Positions 43,025-50,846 of a stretch of 64,000 nucleotides of DNA are shown here, piece by piece. The number at the start of each line of letters is the position of its first letter. Position 1 is the first letter of the stretch. A program made the translations under genes and the position numbers. Source of the stretch: Paenarthrobacter sp. DKR-5 (lineage in GTDB: Bacteria; Actinomycetota; Actinomycetes; Actinomycetales; Micrococcaceae); assembly GCF_018531425.1 (NCBI RefSeq), contig NZ_JAHBOI010000010.1:1-64000 (forward strand), written 5' to 3'. The notes below the pieces were generated by a model. It had not been told where the DNA came from. It saw nothing but the letters and a program-made list of their open reading frames with translations, and did not search any database.

Positions 43025-44425
43025 TCAGACGGGCTTTCGGATCAAGGGGCCCGGTGAGCCCGGACCCCCGACGGGCGAAAGACCGAACCGGTCACCCAAG
43101 AGAGGCAGCCCGACCTGGGCCCCGAAGACGATGGCGGAGCTTCGGTGGTCCACGCCCGCACCGATCATGCGGTACACGGTCATCCCGACCGCGCGAGCGT
43201 CAGCGGCAGCCGTGTTGGCGTCCTTGGTGTAGTACTTGTCGAGGCCGCCGCTGGTAAACACCGCGACTTCGTCACGATAGTGATGCTTGCGGAGGATGTT
43301 CGCGGGCTTCTCAGCGTCAAACTTCCGTTGGTTCCCGCCGAACCCGGCCCGGAGCGTGTTAACCACACTGCCGTCGCGCGGTTCGATTTCGCCGGACATA
43401 TCCAGGATCGACCCAAACAGGTCCGGGCGTTTCGCACCGAACGCCAGCGAGCATTCGCCCCCGTTCGAGTATCCGCCGACCGCCCACTGCTTGCGGTCGG
43501 ACGAGACGTTGAGGCGGCTGCGGACGAAGTTCACGACGTCGCTTGTCACATAGGTGTAAACCCGGCCGCGGGCCGAATCGATGCAGAGCGGATTCTTGTA
43601 GGGGTCCCCCAGCTGGTCCACGGTGAGGACGATTGGTGCCAGGCCATGGTGCGCCTGGGCGTAGGCGTCCAGCTGTGGAACGGCAAGCTTCGCCTGCTGG
43701 GGACCCCCTGGCTGCCCCATCATCATAATGAGGACCGGCAGGTTGGGCGGCTCAGCCACGAGCGCCGCCGGCGGCAGGTACAGAAACGCGTCCCGGGCCT
43801 TGAACCCTGAGGCGGACGCCGGGATGGTCACCAGGCCGCTGTCACCCTGCGACCTCATGCCGGCGGGCGCGCGCCAGGTCTTCCACAAGGCTTCGCTGTC
43901 CCGACGCACTCCTTTCGGTATCAGCTTCGGTAGTGTCAGATGGCGGTAATTGCTGATGTCGAGCAGTTCACCAAGCGTCGTATTGAGCCCGTAGCCGGCA
44001 TTGATACCCAGCGCTGCGGTGGCAAGGAACAGCACTGCCGACAGGACGGCGGCGATCCGTCGGAGCCACGACGCGCGCCAGAGGTTGACGATCGCCAGGC
44101 AGACGCCGGAGAAGGCGGCGATTGCCCACGCCCGTGTGTCAACGTCGAGCCGTTCCCCGAAGACATCGAGGACGACTTCGCAGACAAAGAGTGTGACCCC
44201 ACCGATCACCGCTCCCGTCGCAAGAGCCGAGCCAGCCATGATGATCCACGCCCTGCGGGAGAAGCGCTCGGGAGCAATGCGCGCGCTCCACGGCATTGCA
44301 GCCAGCACCGGTTGGGGGATCAGCTTCGTGCGAAGCACCAGAAAGGCAATGGCAAAGAGGCTGCCGGCGTAGAACGCGTACAAGATCGACTTGTGAACAA
44401 TGTTCAGCGCGAGGAGTTGCTCCAC
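43025..44425 (-). CDS. Membrane-anchored esterase, paralogue of the 29.7-31.0 kb gene
   Basis: About 466 residues. Four hydrophobic helices (about 10-150) anchor an alpha/beta hydrolase of the PF00756 type. The nucleophile elbow is VGGYSNGGECSLAF, followed by LFGSILDMSGEIEPRDG. The probable histidine is in GAGVDHRSS. The layout, length and elbow surroundings parallel the 29.7-31.0 kb esterase (GGFSYGGTCAMQLA, FIDSSGENEP). The GTG at 44425 follows AGGAAGG; an in-frame TTG at 44476 lacks a ribosome site. The DMF-like lipoprotein lies 135 bp downstream on the same strand. The substrate is unknown. Confidence 0.82.
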   Translation of the reverse strand: MEQLLALNIVHKSILYAFYAGSLFAIAFLVLRTKLIPQPVLAAMPWSARIAPERFSRRAWIIMAGSALATGAVIGGVTLFVCEVVLDVFGERLDVDTRAWAIAAFSGVCLAIVNLWRASWLRRIAAVLSAVLFLATAALGINAGYGLNTTLGELLDISNYRHLTLPKLIPKGVRRDSEALWKTWRAPAGMRSQGDSGLVTIPASASGFKARDAFLYLPPAALVAEPPNLPVLIMMMGQPGGPQQAKLAVPQLDAYAQAHHGLAPIVLTVDQLGDPYKNPLCIDSARGRVYTYVTSDVVNFVRSRLNVSSDRKQWAVGGYSNGGECSLAFGAKRPDLFGSILDMSGEIEPRDGSVVNTLRAGFGGNQRKFDAEKPANILRKHHYRDEVAVFTSGGLDKYYTKDANTAAADARAVGMTVYRMIGAGVDHRSSAIVFGAQVGLPLLGDRFGLSPVGGPGSPGPLIRKPV

Positions 44426-44570
44426 ATCGCCTTCCTGCAGCTCGACGCGCACGGGCAGCACCGGCAGCGGGTTCAATCACGGGTCCGCCGCAATCCGTGG
44501 GACGGGCGGCAGGTCGATTAATCGTGCACGAACTTTCTGGGAGACAGCCGGGAGCTGGCTCAATTTTCGC

Positions 44571-44807
44571 TCAAGTCAACGCCCGGCGACGCGAATCCCG
44601 GATCGAGAAGAAAGCCGCTGCCACGGCGCCCAGGCACGCCGCGACGATGTATTCGAGGACGCCGTGCGGGCTGAACAATGCGACGGCGAAGGTCAGCAGG
44701 ACGGCGCCCGTGGCGGCATGCACCAATGCCAGGAAACCGGCCGCGAGCGCAAACGGCACTCCGGCGGGTTCCACGCCTCGGTCTTCCTGCTCCACAGGTG
44801 CTGTCAT
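44571..44807 (-). CDS. Small membrane protein (78 aa)
   Basis: Two hydrophobic helices (about 17-40 and 50-67) are followed by a basic end (RDSRRRAL). GGAAGGCG lies before the ATG. I do not recognise a family. It is upstream of the second membrane esterase on the same strand, with about 145 bp between, so co-transcription is possible. Confidence 0.7.
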   Translation of the reverse strand: MTAPVEQEDRGVEPAGVPFALAAGFLALVHAATGAVLLTFAVALFSPHGVLEYIVAACLGAVAAAFFSIRDSRRRALT

Positions 44808-44910
44808 GGTCTCGCCTTCCCTGTCGTGTCACGTTCAAGGTCCGTTGTACCTGACCTGACCGCCGCGGCGCGGAAGGCGTCATCGGACGCGCCGCGAAGC
44901 CTGTCGGCTC

Positions 44911-45717
44911 CTAGCGTGGGGCCGGAAAGGACGCCATCGTGAATTCATCTCCGTAGACCGACCAGGTGTAAGGGGGCACGAGGCCCAGGTTGCCCGCCTC
45001 CAGCAGCTCTTGATGGATGCCCTGCCGGCCCTTCCGCTGATAGTCGCCCCAGGATTTCAGCACCGCCACCCGGGCGTTGATGACGGCGACGAGGTAAGCT
45101 GCCTCCTCCCCACCCTGGGCCGGCGTGCGGTGCGACCGGCGTGCCGCGGAAAGAATGCCGCCGAACGATTCGTCGTCGTCGCCAGGGCCGTGGTTCACCG
45201 AGACGTCATAGTAGATTGCCAGGCCCAAGGGGCCCACACCATCGCGGCGGGCCTCGGCCAAGGCAGGCCCCCAGTAGACGCGGTCCCGCTCCTCCTGCTG
45301 GGCCCGCTGGAACGCCGGGTCGCCTGCCGCTGTCTTCCAGGCGGGTACGAACGAGGGGTCCAGCAGGCGGTGGCTTTCCGCCGGTCGGCGCCTGTACGGC
45401 GCCTCCATGATCTGCCGGAGCGGCTGCAGGTACGGCGCCAGGGGGTTCTCCGGGGCGGCCGCGGTGTAGGCCTGCACCAGCTCCAGCATGTCGCCGGTCC
45501 CGCTGCACCAGCCCACCAGTCCGCCGGTATAGCCGCGGCCGTCGTCGATGTCCTCGATGTAGCCGTACGCAGCGGTCCAGTCGGGGGTGGAGTTCTCGGC
45601 GGTCGAGGTCAGTTGCAGCGCCATCTCCTTGTACGCCGGATCGCTGATGTCCGGCCGGGCGGCGCCGGGAGTTGCTGGCGGCGTGCCCCGCCGTCGGCCC
45701 CACAGTCTCTCCAGCAT
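44911..45717 (-). CDS. GH46 chitosanase, no signal peptide
   Basis: This 268-residue protein matches family GH46, inverting endo-chitosanases that cut beta-1,4-glucosamine chains. The catalytic Glu lies in STAENSTPDW and the Asp in DIDDGRGYTGGLVGWCSGTG, both as in the Streptomyces enzyme. Other conserved parts are YYDVSVNHGPG and YLVAVINARV. Characterised members are secreted, but this one begins MLERLWGRRRGTPPATPG with no hydrophobic core. The ATG follows GGGAGGACC. An in-frame extension upstream to 45837 is also not a signal peptide. Either it is exported another way, or it acts inside or after lysis. Confidence 0.88.
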   Translation of the reverse strand: MLERLWGRRRGTPPATPGAARPDISDPAYKEMALQLTSTAENSTPDWTAAYGYIEDIDDGRGYTGGLVGWCSGTGDMLELVQAYTAAAPENPLAPYLQPLRQIMEAPYRRRPAESHRLLDPSFVPAWKTAAGDPAFQRAQQEERDRVYWGPALAEARRDGVGPLGLAIYYDVSVNHGPGDDDESFGGILSAARRSHRTPAQGGEEAAYLVAVINARVAVLKSWGDYQRKGRQGIHQELLEAGNLGLVPPYTWSVYGDEFTMASFPAPR

Positions 45718-45827
45718 CAGGTCCTCCCCTAGTCGTCGTGACGGGAGCGTAACAAGGCGCTTTCTCGCCGGAACAGGGCCCCTGGGGGCTTGCTTTCGGG
45801 CCGGCACCATGAGTGCCATCATGGGGC

Positions 45828-46691
45828 ATGGCCGCAATCATCCTCCTGTGGGACCTCGACCGGCGCAGCGGGCGGACCTACGACGACGCAGCGGCGTCGA
45901 TTTCCGCCTCGGGAAGGCACCGGCAGCCGTGGGATCTCGGGCCGCACCGGGATGCCGCCGGCACCGAAGCTTGGCTTCTTCTCCGGGGTCCGGGAAACCA
46001 GGGCCTCGTCGGGCACGCCGTGGTGGCTGAGCCTGAGCCGGCGCAGAACGGACGCGGCGACGGAGGCTGCGGCGCGGTCGACGTCGACGTTTTGCTGCCG
46101 CTTGACGAGCCGGTCTCCCTCGAAGTGCTCGCAGCCCAGATGCCGGGCTTCGACTTCGAAGGCCTCCGCGCCCCTGCCCACTCGCTGAATCCGGCGGAGG
46201 AGAGGCAGTTGCGGCGGCTCTGGGCAAGCCACACCGTGGCGGCCGCGGAGGATCCAACCGTCCCGGTTCCGGGGAGCTGCCCGGCCAGCGCGCTCCGCCG
46301 GGTCGAGGTCAACCGCTACGAACGCGACGCCGAGGCCCGGCGCGCCTGCCTCGCGCACTTCGGCACCGCCTGCCAAGGGTGCGGGATCAGCTTCGAAACG
46401 GTGTACGGGGACATCGGCCGCGACTTCATGCAGGTCCACCACATCGTGCCCGTGGCGGAGCTCGGCGGGAACTACCAGCTGGACCCCCTCACCGACCTGG
46501 TCCCGCTGTGTCCCAACTGCCATGCCATGGCGCATATTGGCACGGGCGCTGCAAGGTCCCCGGCCGAGCTGCGGGCAATCATCGCCGCCCACGGTTATAC
46601 CCCGGGCACGGTCCTCGGCGAGCGCGAAGCGCAGGCCCAGCGGGACGCCCGCGCTCTGCTCGGGACGGGATCCGGACAGAAGCCGCTATAA
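45828..46691 (+). CDS. HNH endonuclease with a PUA-like (EVE/ASCH-type) N-terminal region
   Basis: This 287-residue protein ends in an HNH nuclease domain: CQGCGISFETVYGDIGRDFM, QVHHIVPVAELGG with the paired histidines, then LVPLCPNCHAMAH. The N-terminal part (about 1-150) has a WLLLRGPGNQGLVGHAVVAE segment followed by VDVDVLLPLDEPVSLEVLA and NPAEERQLRRLW. That order resembles the PUA-like base-reading domain of modification-dependent (type IV-like) restriction enzymes. If so, it would cut DNA with modified cytosines or phage base changes; this is inference. The ATG at 45828 is preferred over a GTG at 45813. No methylase is nearby, consistent with type IV logic. Confidence 0.85.
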   Translation: MAAIILLWDLDRRSGRTYDDAAASISASGRHRQPWDLGPHRDAAGTEAWLLLRGPGNQGLVGHAVVAEPEPAQNGRGDGGCGAVDVDVLLPLDEPVSLEVLAAQMPGFDFEGLRAPAHSLNPAEERQLRRLWASHTVAAAEDPTVPVPGSCPASALRRVEVNRYERDAEARRACLAHFGTACQGCGISFETVYGDIGRDFMQVHHIVPVAELGGNYQLDPLTDLVPLCPNCHAMAHIGTGAARSPAELRAIIAAHGYTPGTVLGEREAQAQRDARALLGTGSGQKPL

Positions 46692-46821
46692 GTAGGGCCA
46701 GTGCTTCCGGTTGAACACGGGGGGGGACAGCCGGCTTCGGAGCTTCCCGCGCCTGCTCCTTCTGCCCATCAGACTGGTTCTGGTCGCCGGTTTCCGGCAC
46801 GTCAGACGGCGTACTGCTCAT
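46686..46821 (-). pseudogene. Possible small ORF interrupted at an 8-base homopolymer
   Basis: On the minus strand an ATG at 46821 with a GGGGGGAC ribosome site opens a hydrophilic peptide (MSSTPSDVPETGDQNQSDGQ, then EQAREAPKPAVPP). It runs into an 8-C tract (46719-46726). As written, the frame continues into the HNH gene in antisense. With one base less it would end as VFNRKHWPYL at a stop (46686-46688), just clear of the HNH stop. This may be a small gene with a sequencing error or slippage site, or chance. Confidence 0.3.
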
Positions 46822-47104
46822 TTGTCCCCCCACAGACCGACCAGGCGCACAGCGCCCGGTGATGACTCACCTGCCTCGCGCTGTCCCGTGAGGCCCGCTG
46901 CTTCCGGACCGGGAAGCAGGGTTGGCGCCCATCCTACGACCATGGAACGGCTGTGCCCACACCAAAAGCACTGGCGGGACGAAAAAATGACACAGCGCGG
47001 GCTTCATCGAGGCGGCTCAGTGTTGGAGATGCGATAATTTCCGCCATGCCCAGCATCGTCTTGACCTCGGTTGCCGGCGGCGGCCCTGCCCCGCGGGGAC
47101 CACA

Positions 47105-47263
47105 GTGATCCGCGCCGTCCGCCGGCTCGCCGCAATCCTGATTGCCGTCATCGGGGTCGCCTGCCTCCTGCTCACCCAGCCATCGGGCGATATGCTTCCC
47201 GGGACCTGGGGAACGGCCCTCACGGCGCTCGGCCTGCTGTGGCTTGTCGCTATGTGGGACTAG
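47105..47263 (+). CDS. Small membrane protein (52 aa)
   Basis: GTG at 47105 opens MIRAVRRLAAILIAVIGVAC and the protein ends in TALTALGLLWLVAMWD. There are two hydrophobic helices, a basic N-terminus and a GGGGACC ribosome site. Codon use is strongly G/C-ending. I recognise no family. It stands alone between the HNH gene and the GT39 gene; the 410 bp before it hold only the doubtful minus-strand ORF. Confidence 0.55.
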   Translation: MIRAVRRLAAILIAVIGVACLLLTQPSGDMLPGTWGTALTALGLLWLVAMWD

Positions 47264-47378
47264 GGCAGCCCCCGTCTGCCGCATGGCGCGCGACCTCGCA
47301 CGCCGCACTGCCTCCTCCCCGGGCTTTTTCAGTCAACGTTGAGCTTGGCGCCCTATGTTTCGTTGTCGGAGGTAGAGG

Positions 47379-49559
47379 ATGACGGACACAGCGGTGCTCG
47401 ATGACGGGCTGACCAAGGGCACGGCGACAAGGCGTCTGCCCGTTTGGCACCGGCCGGTGCTGGCTGGCCTGGTGGTCCTCGCGGGTGCTCTTTACGCGTG
47501 GAACCTCGGGGACAGTGGCCTTTCAAGCTTCTATGCGACCGCAGCCAAGAGCATGTCCGAGAGCTGGAGAGCGTTCTTTTTCGGTGCCTTCGACCCGGGC
47601 GCTTCGATCACGCTGGACAAGCTCGCCGGTTTCGTCATTCCGCAGGCCCTGTCGGCGCGCCTTTTCGGTTTCAGCCAGGTGTCCGTGACACTCCCCCAGG
47701 TCATTGAAGGCATGATCACCGTGCTGGCCGGTTACCGGGCGGTGCGGCAATGGACCGGTGCAGTCGGGGGCCTGGTCGCCGCCGCTGCTCTCTCGGTTAC
47801 GCCGCTTCTGGTGTCAATGTTCGGGCATTCGATGGAAGACGGCATGCTGATCATGTTCTGCGTGCTGGCGGTCATGTCGTGGCAGGACAGCATCCGGTCC
47901 GGCAGGTTGCGGTGGCTGCTGTTGGCGGCTGTGTGGGTCGGGCTCGGTTTTCAGGCGAAGATGATGGAGGCGTGGCTCGTCGTGCCGGCCCTCGGGGTCG
48001 CGTACCTGCTGGCAGCTCCGCACCCGGTCGCCAAGCGCGTGCGGCATGTCCTGGTATTCGGCGCGGTCACGCTGGCGGTGTCCCTTTCCTGGATGACAGC
48101 AATACAGCTCGTTCCCGCGGAGAGCCGGCCCTACGTCGACGGCAGCACCAACAACAATATGTATTCCATGGTGTTCGGCTACAACGGCTTCAACCGGTTC
48201 ATTCCCGACGTCGTGCCCGGCGCGGTGAAGGACATGGCCGCGCAGGTCCGTGCCGGGGCGCCGGGCGCGGAGCCGGTGGGGGCCAATGCCGGGTTCGGCG
48301 GCCGCACCGAAGGAGCAGCCAGGGCCGGAGCCCAGGGGGCGGCCTTCGGGGCGGGCGGTGCCGCTGCGTCGCCGTTCAAACTCGTGTCCGCCACCTACCT
48401 GAGCCAGATCGGCTGGCTGTACCCCCTGGCCGTGGCTGGCGTGGTGCTCGGCTTCCGAAGGTCGAAGCGGAACCCGTTGGACCGCAACCTCCACGCGGGG
48501 GTTTGGGTGAGCACCCTGTGGCTCGGGGTTTCGGCGTTGGTGATGAGCGCCATGCGCATCCCCCACACCGCCTATCTCGCGATCCTCGCGTTTCCCTTGG
48601 CGGCGCTGAGCGCCATTGGCCTCCACCTCGCCGTCAACGAGTACCGCTCCGGCGCTTCGCGCCACTCCAAGTTCCTATTGCCGGCCCTGATCGCCGTCGA
48701 GGCCGGCTGGGCCGTCTTCGTTGCCGCGGCAACCGGCTTACTGGAGCCGTTGCTGCCGATTTCAATCGCGGCCGCAGGCCTCCTCTCCGCCGCGGGTCTC
48801 AGCCTGGCCGCCGTCGGACGGCGCCCGGCGGCGCTGCCCATGCCTGCCGTGGCCGCTCTCGCGGCGACCGCTCTCCTGCTCGGACCAGCGTTCTGGTCCG
48901 CCTCGGTCCTCGTGCCCGGGTACGCAGGGAGCGCCATGGACGCCTATGCAGGGCCCCGGGCAAGTGGCGGGGCCGGTTTCGGCATGGCCTTCGCGGGCGG
49001 CCGCTCCGGCTCCGGAGAACGGGATGCGGCCTTCGGCCGGATTGGCCGTGCACCGGCTGGGCTCTCTGCCTCACAGGCACTGCCGGGACGCCGCGCCGGC
49101 GGAATGCCCGGCGGCTTCCAGACCGCGTCAGCGAGTCTGTCCGCTGCCGACCAGGCCCTGCTGCGCTTCACGCAGGCGCGTGTCGGGGCCGGAGAGCCCG
49201 CTTTCGCTACTGACAGCTGGAACACGGCGTCGAGGTTCATTATGGGGTCCGGCGCGAACGTCCTGCCCTTTGGCGGCTTCAGTGGAACCGCACCTTCGCT
49301 GAGTCTCGAGAAGTTCGTATCGATGGCGTCCTCCGGCCAGCTGAAATACGTCCTGCTCTCGTCTCCCCTACAGGGCGCATCTTCCGCGGACGGCGGAGGC
49401 ATGCCGCAACGAAGCGGCTTCACGCGTGGCGCCGCGTATCCGGATGCAGCGGCCATCCGGGCCTGGATCGCGAAGCACTTCGTGCTGGTCCCGCCCGCCC
49501 AATACGGACTCCAGGGGGCCACGACCTCGGGAAGCGATCTTTACCAGTTCAAGAGCTGA
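47379..49559 (+). CDS. GT39/ArnT-like membrane glycosyltransferase
   Basis: This 726-residue polytopic membrane protein has an N-terminal GT39/PMT_2-type core. The first loop has SSFYATAAKSMSESWRAFFF and DPGASITLDKLAGFVIPQAL, with the acidic residue typical of the catalytic loop. A multi-helix region follows (about 70-550), with an Ala/Gly-rich loop (about 285-325) and a C-terminal outward domain. Such enzymes use a polyprenyl-phosphate sugar to glycosylate proteins or envelope glycans outside the membrane. GGAGGTAGAGG precedes the ATG and a strong terminator follows the gene. Donor and acceptor are not known. Confidence 0.88.
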   Translation: MTDTAVLDDGLTKGTATRRLPVWHRPVLAGLVVLAGALYAWNLGDSGLSSFYATAAKSMSESWRAFFFGAFDPGASITLDKLAGFVIPQALSARLFGFSQVSVTLPQVIEGMITVLAGYRAVRQWTGAVGGLVAAAALSVTPLLVSMFGHSMEDGMLIMFCVLAVMSWQDSIRSGRLRWLLLAAVWVGLGFQAKMMEAWLVVPALGVAYLLAAPHPVAKRVRHVLVFGAVTLAVSLSWMTAIQLVPAESRPYVDGSTNNNMYSMVFGYNGFNRFIPDVVPGAVKDMAAQVRAGAPGAEPVGANAGFGGRTEGAARAGAQGAAFGAGGAAASPFKLVSATYLSQIGWLYPLAVAGVVLGFRRSKRNPLDRNLHAGVWVSTLWLGVSALVMSAMRIPHTAYLAILAFPLAALSAIGLHLAVNEYRSGASRHSKFLLPALIAVEAGWAVFVAAATGLLEPLLPISIAAAGLLSAAGLSLAAVGRRPAALPMPAVAALAATALLLGPAFWSASVLVPGYAGSAMDAYAGPRASGGAGFGMAFAGGRSGSGERDAAFGRIGRAPAGLSASQALPGRRAGGMPGGFQTASASLSAADQALLRFTQARVGAGEPAFATDSWNTASRFIMGSGANVLPFGGFSGTAPSLSLEKFVSMASSGQLKYVLLSSPLQGASSADGGGMPQRSGFTRGAAYPDAAAIRAWIAKHFVLVPPAQYGLQGATTSGSDLYQFKS

Positions 49560-49584
49560 GCCGGGCACCTAAGGACCGATATGA

Positions 49585-49620
49585 AAGGGAGGGCACGGAG
49601 AATTCTCCGTGCCCTCCCTT
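49585..49620. terminator. Bidirectional terminator hairpin
   Basis: A perfect 36-bp palindrome with 16-bp arms (49585-49600, 49605-49620) around AATT lies between the convergent GT39 gene and the 51-residue hydrophobic protein. A short A/T bias on each side fits termination in both directions. Confidence 0.85.
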
Positions 49621-49635
49621 CAAGTCGCGGCAGGC

Positions 49636-49791
49636 TTAGGCCCGGCGGCTGCGGTTAAGGAAGAACATCACGATGGCGACAACAAGCAGGATGGGTGCGA
49701 TCCACAGGAGAAATCCAACAGCCTTGACCAGTCCACCGATGATGAAGAACACAATGGCGATGGCCAGGATGATCCAGAGGAGGGAGTTCAT
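49636..49791 (-). CDS. Small hydrophobic protein (51 aa)
   Basis: The protein is almost entirely hydrophobic: MNSLLWIILAIAIVFFIIGG, then a Lys-Ala-Val turn, LLWIAPILLVVAIVMFFLNR and a basic end. Two membrane helices are likely. It resembles the short lmo0937/DUF5670-type hydrophobic proteins found in many bacteria, sometimes stress-induced. AGAAAGAGC is the ribosome site. The shared terminator lies just downstream. Confidence 0.75.
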   Translation of the reverse strand: MNSLLWIILAIAIVFFIIGGLVKAVGFLLWIAPILLVVAIVMFFLNRSRRA

Positions 49792-49935
49792 GTTTTTTCT
49801 GCTCTTTCTGCTTGCTTCCGTCCCGGTTTTCCGGAACAGCGGGCATAATCCCTGCCGCCAGTGTAATGGAAAAATCAGAAAAACTAAGCATGCTTAGGTT
49901 CGAGGAGGGTCATCCTCTTTTGCCGCCCCGCAATC

Positions 49936-50145
49936 CTAGCGGCGGCCGCGACGCATCTTCACGTAGCCCCAGATGACCAGCAGGACCCCGAGCACGAGGC
50001 CTGCGGCAGTGAGGGTACTGTCCTGCGGAAGGCCCGTAGCCCCGGCGCCGAGAGTGGCAAGGAGTGTGAGCAGTATGAGTATCCCGCCGGCGGCGACGAG
50101 GAATGTTCCCGGACGAATCGACGGCCTCCTGCGTTCGCGTTGCAT
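49936..50145 (-). CDS. Small two-helix membrane protein (69 aa)
   Basis: The basic start MQRERRRPSIRPGTFLVAAG leads into two helices (about 14-34 and 44-62) and a terminal KMRRGRR. The start at 50145 places the positive charges before the first helix; an in-frame ATG at 50163 would add six residues. I recognise no family. It lies downstream of the DUF6480 gene on the same strand with a gap of about 60 bp. Confidence 0.65.
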   Translation of the reverse strand: MQRERRRPSIRPGTFLVAAGGILILLTLLATLGAGATGLPQDSTLTAAGLVLGVLLVIWGYVKMRRGRR

Positions 50146-50205
50146 GGACCGACAGTAGCGCATTAGCCGAAAGACCCCAGTCTATGCAGCCGGCAGTTCA
50201 GCTGC

Positions 50206-50514
50206 TCAGGCTGGCATCCTCAGCAATTGACCTGCAGCGCGAAGACTGATGGCAGGGTCTGCAGGAGCAGCGCCTGCCTTGCCTGTCGCCAGCTGGCCGG
50301 CGTAGACGAGGAACAGGACCACGACGAGAGCCACTACGACCAGGATCACGGCAATCCATACCCAAGGCGAAATCCGCGGGCCGCGCCTTTCCGCCTCATG
50401 CCCGATGGACCCGCTCATCTGATCCTCGGCCGGCGGCGTTTCACCCGGCGGCACGCCGCCACCCGGCTCCAGACCGGTGATCTTTTCGTTCAGTGGATCC
50501 GGATTCGACGTCAC
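50206..50514 (-). CDS. DUF6480 family membrane protein
   Basis: This 102-residue protein carries the family's N-terminal signature NPDP...[17 protein letters not shown]. One membrane helix follows (about 51-72, [20 protein letters not shown]), with a short outward tail. The family is common in Arthrobacter relatives and has no assigned function. It starts at GTG with AGGGGGTTGAGC upstream. It may form a small operon with the 69-residue protein. Confidence 0.8.
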   Translation of the reverse strand: MTSNPDPLNEKITGLEPGGGVPPGETPPAEDQMSGSIGHEAERRGPRISPWVWIAVILVVVALVVVLFLVYAGQLATGKAGAAPADPAISLRAAGQLLRMPA

Positions 50515-50674
50515 GGCCGCTCAACCCCCTTCACATCTGGACTGACTTTTGATCAGTCTACTTACTATTGCCGCGCTCCGGAACCCGGACCTCCTTGAAC
50601 CGGCGGCCCGAGCAGCGCGTGGCGCCCCGTGACCGGTGCGGGTTCAGGGGATGGCCCCGCATCTGTCGAGGTCT

Positions 50675-50696
50675 GTTCACGTTCCGCTTACCCCTC
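50675..50696 (+). promoter_or_regulatory. Possible PHO box (PhoP direct repeat)
   Basis: Two contiguous 11-nt units, GTTCACGTTCC (50675-50685) and GCTTACCCCTC (50686-50696), resemble the G-TTCAC direct repeats bound by actinobacterial PhoP. They lie 150 bp upstream of a secreted phosphoesterase, a sensible phosphate-starvation target. The second unit is imperfect. The 330-bp region otherwise shows no gene. Confidence 0.4.
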
Positions 50697-50846
50697 GTTG
50701 GGGGCGGAAGCAGAGAGTGTAATCGCCTGACAAAAGGTTCTGCCGGGGGAGCCGGGCTGGCTGTGATCCGGGCACTTCACCTACGCTGCCGCGCCCTATC
50801 CAGAGGTGGATGAAGGCGTGGCGGCCACTCAAGGAGACATCCAGTT

